Positions 16,177 through 24,636 are shown, numbered from the stretch's first letter. The stretch: DNA of 61,915 bases from Streptomyces guryensis (GCF_021261325.1 NZ_JAJSBI010000042.1:1-61915); one strand, 5' to 3'. Made by a program: numbers and translations. Notes: generated by a model not told the origin, from the letters alone.

Positions 16177-17448
16177 TCAAGCCGCCTGTTCAGGCATGTG
16201 CTTTGACCCGGAGGTCTCCAGCTGCCTCGGGGAGACTGCTTCCTCCGCCGCCGGAAGCCGCCGCATAAGGGCGCCGTACCCAACGGCGGCCACCGTGCCG
16301 ACGACCGCGCACACCCCCCACAGCCACTCCGCCCCGAACCGGTCGATGACGACACCGGACATCAGCGGAGCGACAAGCGCGGCGAGGGACCAGGACAAGG
16401 TGTACACGCCCTGGTAGCGCCCCCGCCCGTGCACGGGCGACAGCCGAACGACCAGTCCCGTCTGCGTGGGCGCGTTGACCATCTCGCCCAGAGTCCACAC
16501 GCACACGGTGAGAGCGAAGACGCCGACCGACCCGGCGAAGGCGGTGAGTCCGAGGCCGTACCCGGCCAGCAGGGACGAGACGACGAGCAGCCGCCGGGGA
16601 TCCCGACGCTCGATGAACCGGGTGACGGGGATCTGCAGCGCGACGATCAGAACGCCGTTGACGGCGATGGCCATGCCGTAGTCGGCGGGCGTGAATCCGG
16701 CCTGGCCCATGGCGACGGGCAATCCGACGGACCCCTGCTGAAAGACGAGGGCGACCAGGAACGACAGCCCGACGACCCCCATGTACCGCTTGTCGCGGAG
16801 GACGGCACCGAGACCGACGACGTCCTCCCGCGCCCCCTGGGAGACGGCGACAGCCGGCCGTGACTCGGGCAGCTTCAGAAAGACGACGACCGCACAGACG
16901 GCGGTCATCCCGGCCTCGATCAGAAACCCGGCGCGATAGCTGAACTCGGCGATGAACCCGGCGGCCATGGAGGAGACGGCGAACCCGAGGTTGATGGCCC
17001 AGTAGTTGAGGGAGAACGCCCGCACCCGGTCCTCGGGCCGCACGATGTCGGCCATCATCGCCTGGACGGCGGGCCGGGAGGCGTTGGACGCCATGCCCAC
17101 CAGGAACGCGACGGCGGCGATGGCGACGGGGTCGTGCACGAACCCGAGGAGGGCGACGGAGACGGCGGTCGACGACTGGGCGATCAGCAGGGTGGGCCGC
17201 CGCCCGAGCCGGTCGGCCATGACTCCGCCCCCAAGAGAGGAGACAACCCCGCCGAGGCCGTGCAGGGAGGCGACGAGACCGGCGTAGGAGGCGGAGTACC
17301 CGCGGTCGATCGTCAGGTACAGAGCCATGAAGGTGGCGACGAACGCACCGAGCCGGTTGACGAGGGTGCTGGTCCACAGCCACCAGAACTCGCGGGGCAG
17401 CCCGGAGACGGTCTCCCGGGCGGCACGTCTCAGACTGGCGACTGACAT
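16177..17448 (-). CDS. MFS transporter (full-length, probably chimeric)
   Basis: A 423-residue 12-helix major facilitator, probably a drug or metabolite exporter. The MFS motif between helices 2 and 3 reads GGVMADRLGRRPTLL. ATG 17448 is chosen; the ORF continues upstream to 17520 into sequence with no homology value. Its 3' half (16355-16985) duplicates 2213-2843. The last 55 codons differ from the left fragment, so the C-terminus probably came in with the island while the N-terminal half is the resident gene. It diverges from gpmA. Confidence 0.88.
   Translation of the reverse strand: MSVASLRRAARETVSGLPREFWWLWTSTLVNRLGAFVATFMALYLTIDRGYSASYAGLVASLHGLGGVVSSLGGGVMADRLGRRPTLLIAQSSTAVSVALLGFVHDPVAIAAVAFLVGMASNASRPAVQAMMADIVRPEDRVRAFSLNYWAINLGFAVSSMAAGFIAEFSYRAGFLIEAGMTAVCAVVVFLKLPESRPAVAVSQGAREDVVGLGAVLRDKRYMGVVGLSFLVALVFQQGSVGLPVAMGQAGFTPADYGMAIAVNGVLIVALQIPVTRFIERRDPRRLLVVSSLLAGYGLGLTAFAGSVGVFALTVCVWTLGEMVNAPTQTGLVVRLSPVHGRGRYQGVYTLSWSLAALVAPLMSGVVIDRFGAEWLWGVCAVVGTVAAVGYGALMRRLPAAEEAVSPRQLETSGSKHMPEQAA
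16355..16985. repeat. Right 631-bp direct repeat (MFS 3' half)
   Basis: Matches 2213-2843 without indels. At 16986 the sequence continues into the MFS 5' half, whereas the left copy continues into the island. Confidence 0.95.
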
Positions 17449-17599
17449 CGAGATCCCCCACGGAAGTAAGTGGCCCAAGCGGCATGCACAACTTACGCAC
17501 GGGTCAACGGGCCGGGCCACTCAATTAACAGATGCCGTCAACTGTCCGTCTGCTGGGCGGGCCTCCTGTGGCCCGAATGCGTGGATTACGCTCTGGGAC

Positions 17600-18361
17600 A
17601 TGGCCGACGCACCGTACAAGCTGATCCTCCTCCGCCACGGCGAGAGCGAGTGGAACGCGAAGAACCTGTTCACCGGCTGGGTGGACGTCAACCTGAACGA
17701 GAAGGGCGAGAAGGAGGCAGTCCGCGGTGGCGAGCTCCTGAAGGACGCCGATCTTCTCCCCGACGTGGTCCACACGTCCCTCCAGAAGCGCGCGATCCGC
17801 ACGGCGCAGCTCGCGCTGGAGTCCGCGGACCGCCACTGGATCCCGGTCCACCGCAGCTGGCGCCTGAACGAGCGCCACTACGGCGCCCTCCAGGGCAAGG
17901 ACAAGGCGCAGACCCTCGCGGAGTTCGGCGAGGAGCAGTTCATGCTGTGGCGCCGCTCGTACGACACCCCGCCCCCGCCCCTTGAGGACGGCACGGAGTT
18001 CTCCCAGTCGGACGACCCGCGCTACGCGTCCATCCCCCCGGAGCTGCGCCCCCGCACGGAGTGCCTCAAGGACGTCGTCGTCCGCATGCTCCCGTACTGG
18101 TACGACGGCATCGTCCCGGACCTCCTCGCCGGCCGCACGGTCCTGGTCGCCGCCCACGGCAACAGCCTCCGCGCCCTGGTCAAGCACCTGGACGGCATCT
18201 CGGACGCGGACATCGCGGGCCTGAACATCCCGACCGGCATCCCGCTCTCCTACGAGCTCGACGCCGACTTCAAGCCGGTCACCCCCGGCGGCAAGTACCT
18301 CGACCCGGAGGCGGCCGCGGCGGCGATCGAGGCGGTCAAGAACCAGGGCAAGAAGAAGTAA
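17600..18361 (+). CDS. gpmA: 2,3-bisphosphoglycerate-dependent phosphoglycerate mutase
   Basis: Interconverts 3- and 2-phosphoglycerate in glycolysis and gluconeogenesis. The 253 residues match the usual Streptomyces length. The phospho-acceptor motif LLRHGESEWN carries H13, and the second catalytic histidine is in LVAAHGNSLRAL. ATG 17600 is used; the longer ORF upstream overlaps the divergent MFS gene. The C-terminus is Ala/Lys-rich. A strong terminator follows. Confidence 0.97.
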   Translation: MADAPYKLILLRHGESEWNAKNLFTGWVDVNLNEKGEKEAVRGGELLKDADLLPDVVHTSLQKRAIRTAQLALESADRHWIPVHRSWRLNERHYGALQGKDKAQTLAEFGEEQFMLWRRSYDTPPPPLEDGTEFSQSDDPRYASIPPELRPRTECLKDVVVRMLPYWYDGIVPDLLAGRTVLVAAHGNSLRALVKHLDGISDADIAGLNIPTGIPLSYELDADFKPVTPGGKYLDPEAAAAAIEAVKNQGKKK

Positions 18362-18373
18362 CCGCCCACGAGT

Positions 18374-18411
18374 AAGCCCCCTGCCTGCGGTTTCTCCGCG
18401 GGGAGGGGGCT
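18374..18411 (+). terminator. Intrinsic terminator after gpmA
   Basis: A GCCCCCTGCC ... GGGAGGGGGC stem with a short loop lies about 12 nt past the stop codon and is followed by TCTTCTCTT. Confidence 0.75.
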
Positions 18412-18847
18412 CTTCTCTTGCCCTGGGCCGTCTCTGGGCCGTCAGCCGGGGGGCACGATCGCGATCCGGAGTTCTTCGCGGGTGGCCCAGACACGGCGGT
18501 CGAGGACGTTTCACCACTCAGTCGATCACTCAGCGAATGGCTACCGACGGGTCCGGTCACCAAGCCTGATTCATGGGACCTTTCTGAAGATTGCAGTGTC
18601 ATAGCGATCGCCGGTTTGGTCGGCCTCCCCTACCCAAGACGCTGGAAATCCCGCTAGATTGACGCTCACGCCTCCGAGCGAAGTCGGGCAGATCCCGTAT
18701 CTCGTGATGGCAGTAATCCCATCTATGCCTTAACAGAGGCGTTCTTCGGGGTGCCCGGAAAACCGCAGCGGCTGAGTTTGCCGCTTCCCCACTCTCCTGC
18801 CATGTCTTCCTGCACCCACCCCCCCAACAACTGGAAAGCACACGCAA
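18412..18847. other. Intergenic region, no gene seen
   Basis: This stretch between the gpmA terminator and the SGNH hydrolase holds no ORF with coding character. It is less GC-rich near 18580-18740 and presumably contains the promoter of the hydrolase. Confidence 0.6.
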
Positions 18848-19942
18848 GTGATGAGCTCCCTTCAGCGTTTCGGCCCCCCTCTGGCCATCTCCGCTCTGAC
18901 GATCGTGTTGAGCACGCCCGGGCTGGCGACCGCCGGCGAGGCGGCCAACGGCAAGGACACGACGTACTACATCTCGCTCGGCGACTCCCTGGCCACCGGC
19001 TACCAGCCGGACGTCGACAAGGACACCCACGTCGCCTACCCCGACCAGCTCTACGCGCAGCTCAAGCAGCGCGACCCCGGACTGAAGCACATTCGCCTCG
19101 GCTGCACCGGTGAGACCACCGAGTCCATGCTCAAGGGCGGAAAGTGCGACTACCCGCACGCCAAGTCCCAACTGGACGCCGCCTTGCAGGCCATGGCCCA
19201 GCACCACGGCAAGGTCGCCTACGTCACCCTCAGCGTGGGCGCCGACGACATCCTGCTCAACTGCGTCAGCCCGGCCGGCACCCTCGACGCGGCATGCCTG
19301 AACGGCGCGAGCCAGACCATGGTGAAGAACCTCGCCCAGATCGCGGGCACGCTCCGCAAGGCGGGCGCGAACAACACCCAGTTCGTGGGCTCGACGTACC
19401 ACAACCCGTTCCTGGGGGCCTGGCTGCAGGGCGCCGCGGGGCAGCAGGCCGCCAAGGAGTCGGCACCCCTGGTCAAGGCCGCCAACACCGGGATCGCCCA
19501 GGTGTACAAGTCCACCGGCTTCAAGGTGGCGGACGTGGCCGGGGCGTTCTCCTCGGACGACTTCACCACCCAGGTGAACGTGCCCGGCGCGGGCGAGGTG
19601 CCGGCGAACGTGGCCAAGATCTGTCAGCTGACGTGGGCGTGCACGAAGAAGGACCCCCACCCCAACGCCGACGGCCACAAGGTGATCGCAGGCGCCTTCG
19701 CGGCCGTGCTCGCCAAGAACGACGCGCCCGCGCCCGGTGCGTCCCCGACCCCCAGCGGGTCGACCACGCCCGCGCCCGGCAAGGGCACGGGGGCGAACCA
19801 CCCGACCACGAACGGAGGTCTCGCCGAGACCGGCGCGTCGAGCAGCACTCCCGTCGTCGCGGGTGCCGGTGTCGCGGTCGTGGTGGCCGGTACCGCCGCG
19901 GTGTACTTCGCGCGCAGGCGCCGTGTGAGCCAGGAGAGCTGA
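18848..19942 (+). CDS. Secreted SGNH/GDSL hydrolase with LAETG wall-sorting signal
   Basis: A 364-residue exported esterase or lipase-like enzyme. A signal peptide covers about residues 1-30, the GDS block is SLGDSLATGY and the catalytic His lies in HPNADGHKVIA. A Pro/Thr/Ser linker leads to LAETG, a hydrophobic helix and RRRR, the layout of a sortase substrate with the LAxTG form used by Streptomyces class E sortases. It is therefore expected to be attached to peptidoglycan. GTG 18848 and ATG 18851 are adjacent possible starts. The substrate is unknown. Confidence 0.88.
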   Translation: MMSSLQRFGPPLAISALTIVLSTPGLATAGEAANGKDTTYYISLGDSLATGYQPDVDKDTHVAYPDQLYAQLKQRDPGLKHIRLGCTGETTESMLKGGKCDYPHAKSQLDAALQAMAQHHGKVAYVTLSVGADDILLNCVSPAGTLDAACLNGASQTMVKNLAQIAGTLRKAGANNTQFVGSTYHNPFLGAWLQGAAGQQAAKESAPLVKAANTGIAQVYKSTGFKVADVAGAFSSDDFTTQVNVPGAGEVPANVAKICQLTWACTKKDPHPNADGHKVIAGAFAAVLAKNDAPAPGASPTPSGSTTPAPGKGTGANHPTTNGGLAETGASSSTPVVAGAGVAVVVAGTAAVYFARRRRVSQES

Positions 19943-19968
19943 CGGACAGCCAGTAGATCCAGCAAGGC

Positions 19969-20003
19969 GGCAGGCCGCTCGCGGTATCGCGGGCGGCCTG
20001 CCC
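19969..20003. terminator. Hairpin after the SGNH hydrolase gene
   Basis: GGCAGGCCGC and GCGGCCTGCC arms enclose a loop that is itself partly self-complementary. It lies 27 nt downstream of the stop, without a T-tract. Confidence 0.6.
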
Positions 20004-20337
20004 GGCTCGGCTACGGACGGCCTGGCGACCGGCTTGGTGGCCACTGGTACCACCCTGGTGGCGCGCCGACGTGAATCGTCACGGCGCCCCGACTCGGACA
20101 CAGTGCCCGGTCCGCGGTCGTGACACGTACCGGACTGAGCCGGAGACACGGATCGCGCCGACAGCCTGGAACCTCTGTGGAACCTCCGAGGTCAACCACC
20201 AGCGACCAACAACGAGCCTTGTCACGTCCTGTTACGCCTTGTTACCGAATGCGGACAGACCCGGGTGAACGGCGCTCGCCGGGGCGTCATCTCATGGGGT
20301 GCAGCCAAACAGCCATGACCATGGGGGAGCTTTCATC

Positions 20338-21048
20338 ATGACCACGCACCGTACGCGCCGTACCGCCCGTTCCGCCGCCCTGGCCGCCGTCACCGCCGCG
20401 CTGGCGCTGGGCCTGACCGCCTGTGGCGGCGCCGACGGCGGCTCGAAGGCGGCGGGCGGCGACCATGCCGCTGCCACCGGGCAGAGCGGGTCCGCGTCCA
20501 GCGGGGACGGCAAGGGCAGCGCGGAGCAGGCCACCAGCGCCGGCAACACCAAGAAGGGGGCCCGTCCGGCGACCGCCTCGGGCGGGACGGGCGAGGCCGC
20601 GGGCAAGGGCACGACGGCCGGCGCCCAGCAGTGCCGCGGAGACGAGATGCTGGTCACCGCGGTACACCGGTTCGCCGGTCAGCAGGGCGACCACCTGCTG
20701 GTCACCGCGTCGAACGAGGGCACCAAGCCCTGCTGGGTCATCTCGTACCCGGCCGTGAAGCTCGACGGGAACGTCGACAGTGCCGCACTGCCGCACTCGA
20801 AGAAGGACAACCCGGGCGGCGACAAGCGCATCACGCTCCAGCCCGGAGGCAAGGCGTACAGCGCGGTGAACCTCTTCGACTACGGCTCGAAGCACCACAC
20901 GGCGCAGTCGTTCGCCATCGCGCTGCGCGGCGCGGACGGTCACACCGGCCCCTTCTACTCCGTCGACAGCAAGGGCCAGAAGCCGCAGTTCAGCTGGAAC
21001 GAGGCCGACGTGCTGAACTGGAGCACCAGGAAGCCGTACGACTTCTGA
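20338..21048 (+). CDS. Lipoprotein with DUF4232-like domain
   Basis: A 236-residue exported lipoprotein with a basic n-region (MTTHRTRRTARS), a hydrophobic stretch and the lipobox LTAC around residue 28. A Ser/Gly/Ala-rich linker of about 70 residues follows, then a C-terminal domain beginning at QCRGDEM with a conserved second Cys (PCWVISYP), which resembles DUF4232. ATG 20338 follows GGGGGAG; an earlier in-frame ATG is unlikely. The function is unknown. Confidence 0.8.
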   Translation: MTTHRTRRTARSAALAAVTAALALGLTACGGADGGSKAAGGDHAAATGQSGSASSGDGKGSAEQATSAGNTKKGARPATASGGTGEAAGKGTTAGAQQCRGDEMLVTAVHRFAGQQGDHLLVTASNEGTKPCWVISYPAVKLDGNVDSAALPHSKKDNPGGDKRITLQPGGKAYSAVNLFDYGSKHHTAQSFAIALRGADGHTGPFYSVDSKGQKPQFSWNEADVLNWSTRKPYDF

Positions 21049-21080
21049 CGGAGCGTCGGCGGGGGCGCGTCGCCGGTGTC

Positions 21081-21305
21081 TCAGCCGCCCGGCTCCGGCC
21101 CCCACCGCTCCGGCCCCGCCCCCCGCCACTCGATCCACGGTGACGTCGCCACGTCCGCCGGGTCGATCTCCAGCCCGGCCCGGCGGAGGAACTCCGCGAC
21201 ATCGGCCACGTTGTGCGCCAGCCCGAGGATCTCACCGTCCACGCGCACGCGTCGGCCGCCCGTGGGTGACGGTGGATGGACGATCACGCGAATCGGTCCG
21301 GACAT
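21081..21305 (-). CDS. Conserved small Streptomyces protein
   Basis: A 74-residue cytoplasmic protein without a known function. It has a short beta-rich start (MSGPIRVIVHPP), the segment GRRVRVDGEILGLAHNVADV and a C-terminal IEWRG motif. ATG 21305 is chosen over 21353 because the conserved part starts there. Confidence 0.65.
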   Translation of the reverse strand: MSGPIRVIVHPPSPTGGRRVRVDGEILGLAHNVADVAEFLRRAGLEIDPADVATSPWIEWRGAGPERWGPEPGG

Positions 21306-21349
21306 GTCTTCAGGATCATCCGGTATGTGCGTGCCTGCATTCCAGCCCG

Positions 21350-21583
21350 TCATCGAGGAAGCCGCTCACTGCCGGGCGCATCCGGTCGTCCCAGGTCACG
21401 GAGTTCCCACCAGGCCGCGGGGCTGGGGCGTCGCTGCTGCCAATAGGGGTGGAAGTACAGCTGGGCCGACAGCCGGTGCAGGCGCCGGCGCAGCTCGGTA
21501 CGGCCGGGCTGCTCGGCGAGCCGGCGGTAGGTGGCACGCCAGTCCTGCTGGGCCCGGGCGAGGTCGTCGGGAAACGGTCGCAT
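21350..21583 (-). CDS. Conserved small basic protein
   Basis: A 77-residue protein of unknown function. It is Arg/Trp-rich and helical (PDDLARAQQDWRATYRRLAE, then LRRRLHRLSAQLYFHPYW). ATG 21583 is used; an upstream ATG at 21625 would add low-quality sequence. It lies just upstream of, and slightly overlaps the longer form of, the gene at 21081-21305, so the two are probably co-transcribed. Confidence 0.62.
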   Translation of the reverse strand: MRPFPDDLARAQQDWRATYRRLAEQPGRTELRRRLHRLSAQLYFHPYWQQRRPSPAAWWELRDLGRPDAPGSERLPR

Positions 21584-21762
21584 GGCCGAATTCAAGCATG
21601 TGTTCGATTTTGGAGGCCACTGCATGTCGGGGTGTCGGTCGGATGTCGGCGACCGCCAGGGGCTGTCGGGCGGATGTAGGCGGCCCGTCGGCGGCGGCTG
21701 ACACCTTCCAGGGACGGGGCCGGCCGGAGCTCGCCGGGCGGCCCGATCCCTGAGGAGTCACC

Positions 21763-22893
21763 ATGAACACACCCGTCACGATCATCGGCGCCGGACTCGG
21801 CGGACTCACCCTCGCCCGCGTTCTGCACGTCCACGGCATCCCGGCCACCGTCTACGAGGCGGAGGCCTCCGCGTCGGCGCGCGCACAGGGCGGGATGCTC
21901 GACATCCACGACTACAACGGGCAGCTCGCCCTCAAGGCGGCCGGCCTGATGGACGAGTTCCGCGCCATCGTCCTGGAGGGCCGCGAGGCGATGCGGGTCC
22001 TCGACCCGGACGGGACCGTCCTGCTCGACAAGGCCGACGACGGCAACGGCGGACGCCCCGAGGCGATGCGCGGTGAACTGCGGCGGATACTGATCGACTC
22101 GCTCCCGGCGGGCACCGTCCGGTGGGGCCACAAGGTCAGCGGCACACGTGCCCTCGGTGACGGCCGCCATGAGGTGGTCTTCGCCGACGGCACCACGCTC
22201 CTCACGAGCCTGCTGGTCGGTGCGGACGGCGCCTGGTCACGGGTCCGGCCACTGCTCTCCGACGCCACACCCGCGTACACCGGCACGTCGTTCGTCGAGA
22301 CCTATCTGCACGAGGCCGACATCCGGCACCCCGCCGCCGCGAAGGCGGTCGGCGGCGGGCTGATGATCGCGCCCTCGCCGGGCAGGGAGATCTTCGCCCA
22401 CCGGGAGAGCGGCGACACCCTGCACATGTACGTGGGGCTGTTCAAGCCGCTGGACTGGTTCGCCGCCATCGACTTCACCGATGCCGAAGCGGCGACCGCG
22501 CGGATCGCGGCGGAGTTCGAGGGCTGGGCGCCGGAACTCACCGGGCTGATCACCGACAGCGACACCGCGCCGGTGCTGCGTTCCCTGCACGCCCTGCCCA
22601 CCCGGCACCGGTGGGACCGGGTGCCGGGCGTGACCCTGCTCGGCGACGCCGCCCACCTCCAGGCCCCCAACGGGGAAGGCGCCAACCTCGCCATGCTCGA
22701 CGGCGCCGAACTCGGCGAAGCCATCGCCGCGCACCGGGACGACACCGAGGCCGCCCTCGCCGAGTACGAGCAGGCCATGTTCCCCCGTAGCGCCGAGGCC
22801 GCCACTTTCGAAGGCGCGGAGATGCCCGCGATCGACTCCGAGGCCAACACCGCCCGCGGCCTGATCGACATGTTCACCGAGAAGGCGGAATGA
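21763..22893 (+). CDS. FAD-dependent monooxygenase, TetX/PHBH type
   Basis: A 376-residue flavoprotein aromatic hydroxylase-like enzyme. The Rossmann motif GAGLGGLTLA is at residues 9-18, a middle motif reads LLVGADGAWSRVR and the FAD ribityl-binding motif is GVTLLGDAAHLQAPNGEGAN. The closest group by pattern is TetX-like monooxygenases, which can inactivate tetracyclines, but substrate cannot be inferred. It is a single gene with a strong hairpin downstream. Confidence 0.88.
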   Translation: MNTPVTIIGAGLGGLTLARVLHVHGIPATVYEAEASASARAQGGMLDIHDYNGQLALKAAGLMDEFRAIVLEGREAMRVLDPDGTVLLDKADDGNGGRPEAMRGELRRILIDSLPAGTVRWGHKVSGTRALGDGRHEVVFADGTTLLTSLLVGADGAWSRVRPLLSDATPAYTGTSFVETYLHEADIRHPAAAKAVGGGLMIAPSPGREIFAHRESGDTLHMYVGLFKPLDWFAAIDFTDAEAATARIAAEFEGWAPELTGLITDSDTAPVLRSLHALPTRHRWDRVPGVTLLGDAAHLQAPNGEGANLAMLDGAELGEAIAAHRDDTEAALAEYEQAMFPRSAEAATFEGAEMPAIDSEANTARGLIDMFTEKAE

Positions 22894-22936
22894 GCCGCAC
22901 TTTCTGCTGGTGCCGGCTGCTTCTCCCCGCTGTTCC

Positions 22937-22972
22937 GGCCCCCTGCCCGCGTACTCCCGCAGGCAGGGGGCC
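22937..22972. terminator. Terminator after the monooxygenase
   Basis: GGCCCCCTGCC (22937-22947) pairs with GGCAGGGGGCC (22962-22972), 44 nt after the stop. It may serve both convergent genes. Confidence 0.7.
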
Positions 22973-23054
22973 GACCGCAGCCGACGGACCGACTCAGACC
23001 GACCGCAGCCGACGGACCGCCTCAGACCGACCGCAGCCGACGGACCGCCTCAGA
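22971..23054. repeat. Three tandem copies of a 28-bp unit
   Basis: Copies lie at 22971-22998, 22999-23026 and 23027-23054; they differ at one base (GACTCAGA in the first copy, GCCTCAGA in the others). The last copy contains the stop codon of the minus-strand Ni-binding-type gene, so its C-terminus is encoded by the repeat. Confidence 0.9.
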
Positions 23055-23298
23055 CCGACAGCGGCACCGCGTGCACCTCGTCCGCCTTGTGACCCGACCG
23101 CTCGTGGATGCGCTGGACCGCCTCCGCCGAGGGGGCCTCCGAGAGGCAGTAGACCGTGCCGGACTCGGGGTCCGCCCAGGCCTGCTGGAAATGCACGCCC
23201 TCGTCCTTCTCTATGGCGAGGTCGGCCTGGTGGGCCTGTTGCAGCTGGTCGGCCGTGATGCCCTTCATCCCGTGGTGTACGTCCATGAACTGCGCCAT
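23050..23298 (-). CDS. SCO4226-like nickel-binding protein (DUF4242)
   Basis: An 82-residue ferredoxin-like fold protein of the family whose S. coelicolor member SCO4226 binds nickel. It begins MAQFMDVHHGMKGITADQL, with the adjacent histidines expected near the metal site, and has the CLSEAPSAEAV segment. ATG 23298 is used rather than 23403. It lies 152 nt downstream of a Cys-rich peptide gene on the same strand, with a terminator between them. A role in metal handling is likely, but the physiological role is unknown. Confidence 0.85.
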   Translation of the reverse strand: MAQFMDVHHGMKGITADQLQQAHQADLAIEKDEGVHFQQAWADPESGTVYCLSEAPSAEAVQRIHERSGHKADEVHAVPLSV

Positions 23299-23383
23299 GG
23301 CATCGCACCTCCTTCCGACGCCGACTTCTTCGCTTCCCTGCTTCCATGCTGCGCTCGTACGGGCTCCGGGGCGACCCACGACG

Positions 23384-23413
23384 AAGGGCCCCGGCACGGT
23401 CACCGGGGCCCTT
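23384..23413. terminator. Perfect hairpin between the Cys-rich and Ni-binding genes
   Basis: AAGGGCCCCGG (23384-23394) and CCGGGGCCCTT (23403-23413) form an 11-bp stem with an 8-nt loop, downstream of the Cys-rich peptide gene. Confidence 0.8.
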
Positions 23414-23450
23414 CACCGTCGTACGAGTCGTACGAAATCAACCGGAGCGG

Positions 23451-23603
23451 TCAGCCGCACTGACAGGGATTGCCCGACTGGCACCCGCAGCCGCAGCCCG
23501 AGCCGCAGCCGCACGCGCCGAAGAGCGGGAGGCTCTTGATCTCGGCGGGCTGGTCCGTCTCGCGCTCCTGCGTGGGGTCGGGCGTGGTGGGGGCTTCGGC
23601 CAT
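23451..23603 (-). CDS. 50-residue cysteine-rich peptide
   Basis: A small gene read directly from the minus strand. ATG 23603 is preceded by AGGAGG at an ideal 6-nt spacing. The N-terminal half is acidic and Pro/Thr-rich. The C-terminal 21 residues carry seven cysteines in alternating Cys-Gly patterns (ACGCGSGCGCGCQSG, then CQCG), which suggests metal binding or a redox role. The neighbour downstream is a nickel-binding-type protein and upstream is phoU. No family assignment is made. Confidence 0.75.
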   Translation of the reverse strand: MAEAPTTPDPTQERETDQPAEIKSLPLFGACGCGSGCGCGCQSGNPCQCG

Positions 23604-23736
23604 GGGTCCTCCTGGAGGCCTAGAGGCTGGTGCCTGTGCTCATTGCATGCCCGCTCGGCTGGGCGCATCAACGGCGCACGGTGGCGCCCACACGCCCCGC
23701 CCTCAGGGTTTACGCCCCTCGGCATCCCTTGGCCTG

Positions 23737-23813
23737 ACGCCCCCCGGGGCCCCTGGGCCCTACGCTCCGTCGCCCCCGGGGGCCCCTGGGACCCTATGCT
23801 CCGTCGCCCCCGG
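23737..23813. repeat. Tandem 34-bp repeat at the 3' end of phoU
   Basis: About two and a quarter imperfect copies (23737-23770, 23771-23804, partial 23805-23813) of a unit ending CTA(C/T)GCTCCGT. The phoU stop codon lies in the second copy. Confidence 0.75.
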
Positions 23814-24495
23814 ACACCGGCTGGATCTCCGGCTGGACGTCTCCCTGCAGCTCGTCCGCGTGCTCACCCGTCACCAGGAACACCACGCGCTTGGCGACGG
23901 CCACCGCGTGGTCCGCGTACCGCTCGTAGTAGCGGCCGAGGAGGGTGACGTCCACCGCCGTCTCGATGCCGTGCTGCCAGCGGTCGTCCAGCAGGTGCTG
24001 GAAGAGGGTGCGGTGCAGCAGGTCCATCTCGTCGTCGTCCTGCTCCAGCTGCATCGCCAGGTCGACGTCCTTGGTGATGATCACCTCGGCCGCCTTGGCC
24101 ATCAGGCGCTGCGCGAGCTGGCCCATCTCCAGGATGGTCGCGTGCAGGTCGTGCGGGATCGCGCGCTCCGGGAAGCGGAGGCGGGCCAGCTTCGCGACGT
24201 GCTGCGCCAGGTCGCCCGAACGCTCCAGGTCGGCCGACATACGGAGCGAGGTGACGACGATACGGAGATCCGTGGCCACCGGCTGCTGGCGGGCCAGCAG
24301 GGCTATCGCCCGGGCCTCCAGGTCGTGCTGCAGCTCGTCGACCTTCTTGTCGCCCTCGATGACGCTCTCGGCCAGCTTGAGGTCGGAGTCGAGGATGGCG
24401 GTCGTGGCGCGCCCGATCGCCGACCCGACCAGCCGGGCCATCTCCACCAGACCGTCGCCGATCGAATCCAGTTCCTCGTGGTACGCGTCCCGCAT
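23794..24495 (-). CDS. phoU: Phosphate signalling regulator PhoU
   Basis: A 233-residue all-helical protein with two PhoU repeats (about 1-105 and 110-210). It begins MRDAYHEELDSIGDGLVEMA and contains the metal-site-type segment MSADLERSGD and its second-half counterpart LGRYYERYADHAV. It modulates the SenX3/PhoR-PhoP response and phosphate transport. ATG 24495 is chosen; the ORF upstream is non-coding. It is divergent from senX3 across a region with PHO-box-like repeats. Confidence 0.95.
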   Translation of the reverse strand: MRDAYHEELDSIGDGLVEMARLVGSAIGRATTAILDSDLKLAESVIEGDKKVDELQHDLEARAIALLARQQPVATDLRIVVTSLRMSADLERSGDLAQHVAKLARLRFPERAIPHDLHATILEMGQLAQRLMAKAAEVIITKDVDLAMQLEQDDDEMDLLHRTLFQHLLDDRWQHGIETAVDVTLLGRYYERYADHAVAVAKRVVFLVTGEHADELQGDVQPEIQPVSGGDGA

Positions 24496-24636
24496 CAGGG
24501 GTCCCTCTCTTACGTGTCCTTCGGGGCTGCCGGGGCAGGGGCTCGTAGGTCCGTCGGCCGAAAACCGGCAGTTCAAAAACGGCGCTTCGCACCCCACGCT
24601 CCCACGTTCCGGCCCGCACGCGTCCGTTTCCGGCAT

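Larger units (their letters stand above)
2213..16985. mobile_element. Defence island bracketed by MFS-gene direct repeats
   Basis: A 14.8-kb segment bounded by direct repeats 2213-2843 and 16355-16985 (631 bp each). It carries ygjP-like, hsdR, AIPR, hsdS, hsdM, rloB and rloA. The right copy is joined to the 5' half of the MFS gene and the left copy to foreign DNA, the arrangement expected from one crossover between a circular molecule carrying a 5'-truncated MFS homologue and the chromosomal gene. No integrase, relaxase or transposase lies inside. A tandem duplication followed by replacement of the middle would be an alternative. Confidence 0.72.

Noticed and set aside
18599..20149. A 516-codon minus-strand frame opposite the SGNH hydrolase
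   Set aside because: The plus strand carries a clear GDSL enzyme with signal peptide; the opposite frame is a composition artefact.
22971..23054. Tandem 28-bp repeats as a CRISPR array
   Set aside because: The copies are directly adjacent without spacers and no cas genes are present.
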